A DNA stretch of 64,000 nucleotides from Acidimicrobiia bacterium (GTDB lineage: Bacteria; Actinomycetota; Acidimicrobiia; Spongiisociales; ZC4RG35): NCBI GenBank assembly GCA_013812505.1, contig JACCTH010000082.1:17242-81241 (forward strand). Reading direction: 5' to 3'. Below are positions 57,716 through 64,000 of this stretch, piece by piece; positions within the stretch are counted from its first letter, which is position 1; each line of letters opens with the position of its first letter. A program made the translations under genes and the position numbers. The notes under the pieces are model-generated. The model ran no database searches. It was given only the letters and a program-made list of their open reading frames with translations, and was not told the origin of the DNA.

Positions 57716-58867
57716 ATGGGACCCCTTCATGGATTGCGCGTTATCGAGATGGCGGGCATCGGCCCCATTCCCTTTGCGGGCATGATGCTCGCCGACTTCG
57801 GGGCCGACGTCATCAGAGTCGACCGACTGGCCTTGCCGACTCTGGCAGAGGTCGTGGGGGCCGACCCAACCGGCCGCGGCCGGCGATCGATCGCACTCGA
57901 TCTCAAAAAACCCGAAGCCAACGAGATCGCCCTCCAGCTGGTCGACACCGCCGACATCTTCATCGAGGGTTTTCGGCCCGGCGTGATGGAGCGGCTGGGC
58001 TTGGGACCTGAGGTTTGTCTCCGACGGCGTCCCAGCTTGGTCTACGGACGGATGACCGGTTGGGGACAAGACGGCCCCCGCGCCAAAACCGCTGGCCATG
58101 ACATCAACTATCTGTCGTTGACCGGGGTGCTGGCCGCGATTGGGACCAAGGAGCATTCGCTGCCGCCCCTCAATCTCATCGGCGATTACGGCGGGGGAGC
58201 CATGCTCCTCTTGGTGGGCGTCCTCGCCGGTGCCCTCGCCGCGCGCGGCGGTGGCGGGGGGCAAGTGGTCGACGCCGCCATGGTAGACGGGGTGTCGCTT
58301 CTCGCCTCGCTGGTTCACGGGCAGCTCGTCAACGGCGGCTGGGTCGAAGCAAGGCAGTCGAACCTCTTGGATGGCGGCGCCCCGTTTTATCGGACGTATC
58401 GGACGTCCGATGGCGAGGAAATGGCAGTTGGCGCCCTCGAGCCGCAGTTCTACGCCGACCTGCTGGCAGGTTTGGGTTTGACCGAGGCCGATCTGCCATC
58501 CCAACATGACCGAGACGGCTGGCCCGAGCTCACCCGCCGGTTTGCCGCCTCATTCGGTGCTCAGCCGCGAACTCATTGGGTCGAGGTTTTCACCAGAACC
58601 GACGCCTGTGTTTCCCCGGTGTTGAGTTGGAGCGAAGCCGTCGACGATCCGCACTTGCGGGCGCGTAGCGTCATGATCAGCGAGAACGGGATGCTTCAGG
58701 CTGCCCCGGCGCCTCGGTTCAGCGCCACTCCGCTTGATCCGATAAGGCCCTTGGTGAATGCCGGCGACGACACGAAGGTCATCTTGGCCAGCCTCGGTTA
58801 CGACGAGGACGCCATCGTTAAGCTCATTGCCGACAAGGTCGTCGGAGCGCCCAAAGCGAGGAATTGA
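57716..58867 (+). CDS. CoA-transferase family III, alpha-methylacyl-CoA racemase-like
   Basis: The 383-residue protein matches AMACR/Mcr: LRVIEMAGIGPIPFAGMMLADFGADVIRVD, SIALDLKKPE, GRMTGWGQDGPRAKTAGHDINYLSLTG with the catalytic His, and NLIGDYGGGAM with the catalytic Asp. DGGAPFYRTYRTSDG follows. It interconverts (R)- and (S)-2-methylacyl-CoA so that methyl-branched or sterol side chains can be beta-oxidised. Its stop overlaps the acyl-CoA synthetase start region. Confidence 0.92.
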   Translation: MGPLHGLRVIEMAGIGPIPFAGMMLADFGADVIRVDRLALPTLAEVVGADPTGRGRRSIALDLKKPEANEIALQLVDTADIFIEGFRPGVMERLGLGPEVCLRRRPSLVYGRMTGWGQDGPRAKTAGHDINYLSLTGVLAAIGTKEHSLPPLNLIGDYGGGAMLLLVGVLAGALAARGGGGGQVVDAAMVDGVSLLASLVHGQLVNGGWVEARQSNLLDGGAPFYRTYRTSDGEEMAVGALEPQFYADLLAGLGLTEADLPSQHDRDGWPELTRRFAASFGAQPRTHWVEVFTRTDACVSPVLSWSEAVDDPHLRARSVMISENGMLQAAPAPRFSATPLDPIRPLVNAGDDTKVILASLGYDEDAIVKLIADKVVGAPKARN

Positions 58868-60711
58868 TGGTCCCAAGAAACGTCGCCGCCGAAAGCGCGG
58901 CGATTGATGCCGCAGTCGAGGGCAAGACCCTCATCGCTCTTTTTGATCGAAACGCCAACACCTATGGCGACAAAGCTGCGTTCCACTGGAAGGAAGGCGA
59001 TCTCTGGCGTCACCTCACCTGGGCGCAATATCGCAAAGCGGTCCACGAAGCAGCGGCCGGTCTGATCTCCATCGGAGTCAGCCCGAATGACTTCGTCGCC
59101 ATCATGTCCGGCAACCGTCCCGAGCACGTCATCGCCGACTTGGCCGCGATCCATGCGGGCGCCGCCGGCGTGACGATCTATTCGACGCTCGCTCAGAACC
59201 AGATCCAATACGTCGCCTCTAACTGCGCGGCCAAAGTGGCGATCCTCGAGGACCTCTCGTTCATGAAACGGTGGGAAGCGATCAAAGACGAGCTTCCCGA
59301 TCTGCAGTATGTCGTCTTGCTGGAAGGCGCCGAGAATTACGACACCGTCGATTGGGTCCTGCCCTGGGACGACCTTCTCGAACGGGGGCGCCAGGCACTG
59401 GCCTCTGACCCCGAGATAGTCGAACGCACGGCAAGCGGGGCGCGTCCCGACGGGCTTGCCACGTTGATCTATACCTCGGGCACCACCGGCGTTCCCAAAG
59501 GAGTGATGATCAGCCACCGCAACGTCGTGTGGACCGCCGAATGCCTACGGCGAGGGGCAAAGCTCGGCGACAACCCCCGCATGGTCTCGTACCTGCCGCT
59601 CGCTCACATCGCCGAGCGGATGTCAACTCACTATCTGGGCGTGTATCTCGCCGGCGAGGTTTGGTACTGCCCCGACATTGGTCTCGTCCTCGAGTATGTG
59701 CAGAAGGCTCGCCCAACGATGTTTGTCGCCGTCCCACGGGTGTGGGAGAAGTTCCACAACCGGCTCCAAGCTCGATTCGGCGAAGACCCCAAGCGCGAGA
59801 AGCTGATTCGCAACGCCGCTGCCCACGGGGCCGAGATGATGCGGCTCCAGCAATCGGGCAAGTCGATGGGGTTGCTCGATCGGGTCAAGCATGTGCTGTT
59901 CGAACGGGTCATCTATTCGAAGATTCGTCACGGGCTCGGGATGGACGCGCTCGAGGTGGCGATCACCGCCGCGGCCCCGATCAGCCCCGACCTCATCTAC
60001 TTCTTCCGCGGCATCGGAGTGCCGCTGTTCGAGCTCTACGGGATGACCGAATCCACCGGCCCCGCCACCAGCAACCTCCCCGGCGAAGAAAGAATCGGCA
60101 GCGTCGGCAAGCCCTTGCCGGGGGTCGAGATCGCTCTGGGCGAGGACGGGGAGATTCTTATGCGCGGCGGCGTGATCACCGGCGGCTACTACCAGATGGC
60201 GGAGGAGTCGGCGGAGACCTTCGACTCAGAAGGCTGGCTCCACTCGGGCGATCTCGGCCGCTTCGATGACGACGGCTTTCTCCATATCGTGGGCCGGAAG
60301 AAGGACATCATCATCAACGCCGCCGGCAAGAACATCGCCCCGGCGAAGTTGGAAACGTCGATGAAGAACCATCCTCTGGTAGCGCAGGCGTGCATGGTCG
60401 GGGACGGCCGTCCCTTTATGTCGATGCTGCTTGCTATCGATTCCGAGGAAGCACCTGGCTGGGCAGGGAAGAACGGCGTTGTCTTCACCGACCTGCAGTC
60501 ATTCAGCGAGCTGCCCGAGGTCCGCGCTGAGTTGCAGACAGCGTTGGACCTGGCCAACCAAGAGGTGTCGCGGGTCGAACAGATCAAGAAGTTCACGATC
60601 GTGTCCGATATTTGGACTCCTGACAGTGGTGAGATCACGCCGTCGCTCAAGCTCAAGCGCAATGTCGTGCTCGACAAGTACAAGAGCGCTATCGAAGGCA
60701 TGTATTCCTAA
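58867..60711 (+). CDS. Long-chain acyl-CoA synthetase (FadD15-like)
   Basis: The 614-residue AMP-forming ligase has the P-loop-like LIYTSGTTGVPKGVMISH, ITAAAPISPDLIYFFRGIGVPLFELYGMTEST, the adenylate-binding LHSGDLGRFDDDGFLHIVGRKKDIIINAAGKNIAP and TPSLKLKRNVVLDKY with the C-terminal lysine. It activates fatty acids to acyl-CoA at the membrane. The ATG at 58867 overlaps the racemase stop (TGATG). Confidence 0.94.
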   Translation: MVPRNVAAESAAIDAAVEGKTLIALFDRNANTYGDKAAFHWKEGDLWRHLTWAQYRKAVHEAAAGLISIGVSPNDFVAIMSGNRPEHVIADLAAIHAGAAGVTIYSTLAQNQIQYVASNCAAKVAILEDLSFMKRWEAIKDELPDLQYVVLLEGAENYDTVDWVLPWDDLLERGRQALASDPEIVERTASGARPDGLATLIYTSGTTGVPKGVMISHRNVVWTAECLRRGAKLGDNPRMVSYLPLAHIAERMSTHYLGVYLAGEVWYCPDIGLVLEYVQKARPTMFVAVPRVWEKFHNRLQARFGEDPKREKLIRNAAAHGAEMMRLQQSGKSMGLLDRVKHVLFERVIYSKIRHGLGMDALEVAITAAAPISPDLIYFFRGIGVPLFELYGMTESTGPATSNLPGEERIGSVGKPLPGVEIALGEDGEILMRGGVITGGYYQMAEESAETFDSEGWLHSGDLGRFDDDGFLHIVGRKKDIIINAAGKNIAPAKLETSMKNHPLVAQACMVGDGRPFMSMLLAIDSEEAPGWAGKNGVVFTDLQSFSELPEVRAELQTALDLANQEVSRVEQIKKFTIVSDIWTPDSGEITPSLKLKRNVVLDKYKSAIEGMYS

Positions 60712-60724
60712 CAGGGGAGGACGC

Positions 60725-62410
60725 TTGGGGGAGAGCAAACCTTTGCAGTCGGTCGCGACCCTTCTCACGCTTGCCGCCCTGTTGCTCGCCACTCCTGCGG
60801 TCGGGCAAACCATCGACCCCTATGCCTCGGACCCGGTCGATCTAATCGCTTTGCGCGAGGAGACGCAGACCTACTCGAGTGGCATCGACATTTGGGAGGT
60901 CTGGATCTGCCAGGTCCCCAATGGCACCGTGCCCCTCACCGCGGCTGGGGTGGCGGCCACCGTCGAGGGCGGGGTTCGACCCTATTTTGAGTCAATCTCG
61001 GGCGGGAATTACGCCTCCAGCTTTCGAACAGGCGGAGTGGTGACGGCCTCCTCACCTTCGAGCTGGCCCGACAACCCGTTCATCTATCAGACCGAATGTG
61101 AGGACCTGGCCGCGGCGGCGGCGAACCCGGGTGCGTCCGGGGTGATCGTCGTGGTTAACGTCGACTACTCGGGTGGATATGCCACTGGCGGATTCCCCTG
61201 CCTCCCGGGGTTTCTCTGCCCCGAGACGTTCCCGGCCAACGGCCGCATTGCCGTTGTGGGCGCTGCCACGGTCGCGGTAATCGGCGGTTTTCCGCCCGCA
61301 CTGCGAACCATTGCCCACGAAATCGGTCACACCGTTTTTTGGCCGCATTCATATGGCGGCTTGCTCGACTTCGAGAACGGCGTGGTCTACGAGTACGACA
61401 ACCCGATGGACGTAATGAGCGGCGGGGACCACGAGACCCTCGACATCGGCACGATCGCCATCAACCGCTATGCCGCGGGCTGGATCGGGCCTGACAACGT
61501 CATCTTCCACCGCGGTGGCACGCTCACCTATCAGATTGGCTCGTCGAGCGGAGTGCAGATCCTGGTGCTTCCCACCGAGGTAACCGGCATCTATGAGACG
61601 GTCGGGGTCAGGTTCGCGTCGGGATACGACAGCGGGTTACCCGCCGAGGGAGTCGAGGTTTACCGAGTCGACCAATCGGCCGCGGTCTGTGACTTCGTGA
61701 TCGCCGGGCAGTGCTCGGGCCCTGATCGAAGAATTAGTCAAGTTCCCGCCCTCGAAGATCCCGCGGCGACCGCTCACGTCTATCCGGAGGGCGCAACTTT
61801 TGTCGTCCGCGGGGTGACGATCACCGTCGGGACCCGGTTCGGAAACGCGTTCAATCTCCTCGTCAGCGGCGCCGCCGTGGCCGAGCGCTTTATCGATGAA
61901 AACGGCAACCCGCACGAATCAAACATCGAGTTCATTGCAGAGCACGGGATCACCCGTGGCTGCAACCCGCCGGTGGTCGACCGATTCTGCCCGGCGGGCA
62001 TCGTCACTCGAGCAGAGATGGCGGCGTTCTTGTTGAGCGCCATCGGCCAGTCCCCGGCGACGAGTTATCAGGGCACCTTCAGCGACGTCCCGGCCGGCCT
62101 CTGGTACACGCCATATGTGGAGGCGCTTGCCGCCCTCGGCTACACGACCGGTCTGGGAGACGGGACCTACGCCCCGAACCAAGCGGTGTCGCGCGCTGAG
62201 ATGGCTGCCTTCCTCGCCCGCGTCTTTGCGCTGGCGCCGGCTTCGAGCTCGGGCTTCTCCGATGTCGCAGCGGGGGAGTGGTACGCGAGCGCGGTGGACT
62301 CGATCCGCGCCGCCGGCATCACTACCGGCTGCACGCCGTCCACCTACTGCCCCCACGACGCCGTCCTCCGCGAACAGATGGCCACGTTCCTCGCCCGCGC
62401 ATTGGGTTAA
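60725..62410 (+). CDS. Secreted zinc metallopeptidase-like protein with three SLH domains
   Basis: The 561-residue protein has a signal peptide (VATLLTLAALLLATPAVG), a domain with the zinc motif TIAHEIGHTVFWPHSYGG followed by MDVMSGG, as in metzincin-like peptidases such as gametolysin (M11), and a beta-rich middle part. Three S-layer homology domains end the protein (about 390-561): FIDENGNPHESNIEFIAEHGI, TFSDVPAGLWYTPYVEALAALG and GFSDVAAGEWYASAVDSIRAAG. The SLH part should tie it to the cell wall. TTG at 60725 with GGGGAGG upstream is the start. Confidence 0.88.
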   Translation: MGESKPLQSVATLLTLAALLLATPAVGQTIDPYASDPVDLIALREETQTYSSGIDIWEVWICQVPNGTVPLTAAGVAATVEGGVRPYFESISGGNYASSFRTGGVVTASSPSSWPDNPFIYQTECEDLAAAAANPGASGVIVVVNVDYSGGYATGGFPCLPGFLCPETFPANGRIAVVGAATVAVIGGFPPALRTIAHEIGHTVFWPHSYGGLLDFENGVVYEYDNPMDVMSGGDHETLDIGTIAINRYAAGWIGPDNVIFHRGGTLTYQIGSSSGVQILVLPTEVTGIYETVGVRFASGYDSGLPAEGVEVYRVDQSAAVCDFVIAGQCSGPDRRISQVPALEDPAATAHVYPEGATFVVRGVTITVGTRFGNAFNLLVSGAAVAERFIDENGNPHESNIEFIAEHGITRGCNPPVVDRFCPAGIVTRAEMAAFLLSAIGQSPATSYQGTFSDVPAGLWYTPYVEALAALGYTTGLGDGTYAPNQAVSRAEMAAFLARVFALAPASSSGFSDVAAGEWYASAVDSIRAAGITTGCTPSTYCPHDAVLREQMATFLARALG

Positions 62411-62413
62411 TTT

Positions 62414-62465
62414 TGCGAACCCTGGGTTGGTATCCGTGCGGGACACGGATACCAGCCCACAGAAT
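62414..62465 (+). repeat. Intergenic palindromic repeat, copy 3
   Basis: It starts GCGAACCCTGGGTTGG and continues with a perfect hairpin TGGTATCCGTG-CGGGA-CACGGATACCA (62428-62454) and the tail CAGCCCACAGAA. It is four bases after the SLH-protein stop and 18 bases before the next gene, both on the plus strand. Confidence 0.8.
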
Positions 62466-62483
62466 GAAAAAGCGGAGGCGAAC

Positions 62484-63794
62484 TTGATCGATTTCATTGG
62501 GCGGGTGGCCATCGTCACCGGCGCCGGCGGGGGATTGGGACGGAGCTACGCCTGGGAGCTGGCGTGGCGCGGGGCGAAGGTCGTGGTAAACGACCTCGGC
62601 GGATCGGTCGATGGGACCGGAGCTTCGACCAAGGCTGCTGACGTTGTGGTCGAGGCGATCACTCAGGCCGGTGGAGAGGCGGTCGCCAACTACGAATCGG
62701 TCGCGACGGCTGCGGGGGGAGAAGCCATCGTCGAGGCTGCCCTCGAAAGCTTTGGACAAGTTGACATCGTCATCAACAATGCCGGCATCCTGCGCGACCG
62801 GAGCTTTGCCAATCTGACCTGGGAGGAGATCGACGGCGTCGTCAACACGCATTTGCTCGGCGCCTTCAACGTTTCCCAGCCCGCATTTCGGGCGATGAAG
62901 GAAGCCAACTATGGGCGGTTCGTTTTCACCTCATCGAACGCTGGGCTCTTTGGCAACTTCGGGCAGGCAAATTACGGCGCCGCCAAAGCCGGCCTCGTCG
63001 GCCTTTCCAACGTCATCGCCATCGAGGGCGCCAAATACGGGATCCAATCGAATGTAATCGCCCCGGTGGCGAGAACTCGCATGACCGAACAGTTGCTCGG
63101 ACCGATGGCCGAATTGGTCGAACCTCTCCAGGTAACGCCGATGGTGGTCTTCCTCTGCTCGGAGCAAAACCCATTCACGCATGAGATCTTCACGGCTGGC
63201 GGCGGCCGCTACGGACGCATCTTCATCGGGACCAACAACGGGTGGTTCGCCGGCCGCGGGGTCTTTCCCACCGTCGATCACATCGCCTCCCACCTCGACG
63301 AGATTCGAGACATCAGCTCGTATGAGATTCCACTCTCATCTAATGAGGAGATCATGATCATCGGCCGGGCCCTCGCTGCTCCTCCGAGCGGAGTGATTCC
63401 TGATGCGCGGCGCTGGGTCGAGGTCAATATCTCGAGGGATCTGTTCGCAGATCAGATGGAGCCAGGCGAGGAAGCTAACGAAGGTTTTACCCATTGGGTT
63501 TCTTTGCCCGACTACCTACCCAATATCCTCAAGGACCCAGACCTCGCTCAGGATCTCACCCCGCTACTGGACGAGCTCAAGAAGCACCCCGAGATCTCAC
63601 AAGCTGTCCATTACGATCGTGAGGTCGTGGCGGTGACGACCTCGATGGCAAGTGAGGACCTTCGCAGCCTCGTCGCCGCGTTTTTGCAACCGCATATTGC
63701 CGTCGACTGGCAGAAGGCAGATCGTCGTCCCTTCGACCTTGATGGCAGCACCTTTGCAGCCGGATACCCTGGTCCCCGGACGACTATCGAATAG
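62484..63794 (+). CDS. Peroxisomal-MFE2-like (3R)-hydroxyacyl-CoA dehydrogenase with C-terminal extension
   Basis: The 436-residue protein has an SDR domain (about 1-270) of the MFE-2/HSD17B4 type: GRVAIVTGAGGGLGRSYAWELAWRGAKVVVNDLGGSVDG, INNAGILRDRSFANLTWEEI and the catalytic region YGAAKAGLVGLSN. The last 150 residues or so (DISSYEIPLSSNEEIMIIGRALAAP to the end) match no domain I know. TTG start with GGAGG upstream. It leads into the acyl-CoA dehydrogenase gene and fits the fatty-acid or sterol breakdown theme of this end of the window. Confidence 0.85.
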   Translation: MIDFIGRVAIVTGAGGGLGRSYAWELAWRGAKVVVNDLGGSVDGTGASTKAADVVVEAITQAGGEAVANYESVATAAGGEAIVEAALESFGQVDIVINNAGILRDRSFANLTWEEIDGVVNTHLLGAFNVSQPAFRAMKEANYGRFVFTSSNAGLFGNFGQANYGAAKAGLVGLSNVIAIEGAKYGIQSNVIAPVARTRMTEQLLGPMAELVEPLQVTPMVVFLCSEQNPFTHEIFTAGGGRYGRIFIGTNNGWFAGRGVFPTVDHIASHLDEIRDISSYEIPLSSNEEIMIIGRALAAPPSGVIPDARRWVEVNISRDLFADQMEPGEEANEGFTHWVSLPDYLPNILKDPDLAQDLTPLLDELKKHPEISQAVHYDREVVAVTTSMASEDLRSLVAAFLQPHIAVDWQKADRRPFDLDGSTFAAGYPGPRTTIE

Positions 63795-63800
63795 ACCGGA

Positions 63801-63806
63801 TAGGCT
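63801..63806 (+). promoter_or_regulatory. Putative -10 box of the acyl-CoA dehydrogenase gene
   Basis: TAGGCT is seven bases before the ATG at 63814, in the short gap after the SDR gene. Confidence 0.38.
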
Positions 63807-63813
63807 CTTCTGC

Positions 63814-64000
63814 ATGTCCACCAACCAGCAAGTCGACGCTGCGATCGATCGGCTACTGGCCGAATCGCCGCCCCGCGACCTCCCGCCGACGGAGTTCTGG
63901 GGCCATCAGTTCGACGCCGGATTGGCCTTTGTGCATTTCCCGCAAGGCGACGGTGGCCTCGGCCTCGCGCCCGGAGTGCAGCGGCATATCAACGAGCGTC
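63814..64000 (+). CDS. Acyl-CoA dehydrogenase, N-terminal part (runs off the window)
   Basis: The 62 visible residues (DLPPTEFWGHQFDAGLAFVHFPQGDGGLGLAPGVQRHINER) match the N-terminal helical domain of acyl-CoA dehydrogenases, which typically read GLAWVHWPEEYGGLGL. The enzyme would oxidise acyl-CoA to enoyl-CoA with FAD. The gene continues beyond base 64000. The ORF track lists no line for it because it is unfinished. Confidence 0.8.
   Translation, partial: MSTNQQVDAAIDRLLAESPPRDLPPTEFWGHQFDAGLAFVHFPQGDGGLGLAPGVQRHINER

Overview
The window is chromosomal DNA of high GC content from a bacterium that is most likely a deep-branching member of Actinomycetota, perhaps class Acidimicrobiia. This is inferred from gene content and codon use, not from a marker gene. 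Supporting points are a Nur-type nickel regulator with a Streptomyces-style operator, an SseA/SufE pair, tandem dynamin-like GTPases, VanW and SLH surface proteins, a PAKK-repeat histone-like protein, a menaquinone pathway and many operon heads that look leaderless. Nearly every base is coding. Genes overlap by GTGA, ATGA or TTGA at many junctions. No tRNA, rRNA, CRISPR array, intact insertion sequence or prophage was seen.

Layout. 1-6.9 kb: end of an alpha/beta hydrolase, a gamma-glutamylcyclotransferase-like gene, trpD, then nur with an ECF nickel importer (cbiMN-cbiQ-cbiO), a degenerate PAF-acetylhydrolase-like membrane protein and a broken lipoprotein gene. 7.1-13.3 kb: a complete System I cytochrome c maturation operon ccmABCDEFHG on the minus strand, including a 33-residue ccmD that the ORF track misses. 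13.3-17.1 kb: pyruvate kinase, an orphan protein between short repeats, and a VanW protein. 17.2-20.7 kb: a coupled operon of a Cas4/RecB-like Fe-S nuclease, two dynamin-like GTPases and a truncated MscS channel. 20.6-31 kb: lipid kinase, an ADP-ribosylglycohydrolase-like pseudoenzyme, a SatD/membrane pair, two Atg22-type MFS carriers, an MDR dehydrogenase, an aminotransferase, a LEA-like protein, a nuclease-lamin-tail lipoprotein and a CoA-disulfide-reductase-like flavoprotein. 31-38.5 kb: a PQQ-type sugar dehydrogenase and an archaeal-style DNA end-processing operon herA-sbcD-sbcC-nurA. 38.5-45.8 kb: MaoC, gpsA, a divergent YchF, gcvP behind a strong promoter and a structured leader, a PVEP-repeat protein and a basic histone-like protein. 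45.8-48.3 kb: mannosylglycerate synthase divergent from manC, making one osmolyte, plus a c-type cytochrome. 48.3-53.3 kb: menaquinone genes menC, menD and menF, a MerR-like gene and murI. 53.3-64 kb: fatty-acid and CoA metabolism (SDRs, AMACR-like, acyl-CoA synthetase, acyl-CoA dehydrogenase), sufE/sseA, malQ, a SIMPL protein and an SLH metallopeptidase.

How parts fit: Nur probably senses nickel and represses its neighbour importer through a perfect TTGCAA-N5-TTGCAA operator. The Ccm machine would mature c-type cytochromes such as the one at 48.0 kb, with menaquinone supplied by the men genes. ManC supplies GDP-mannose to the adjacent synthase. The best leads for undescribed biology are the nuclease/dual-GTPase/MscS operon, the structured gcvP leader, a three-copy palindromic intergenic repeat family, and a recurring TAnnnT box 6-9 nt before start codons.
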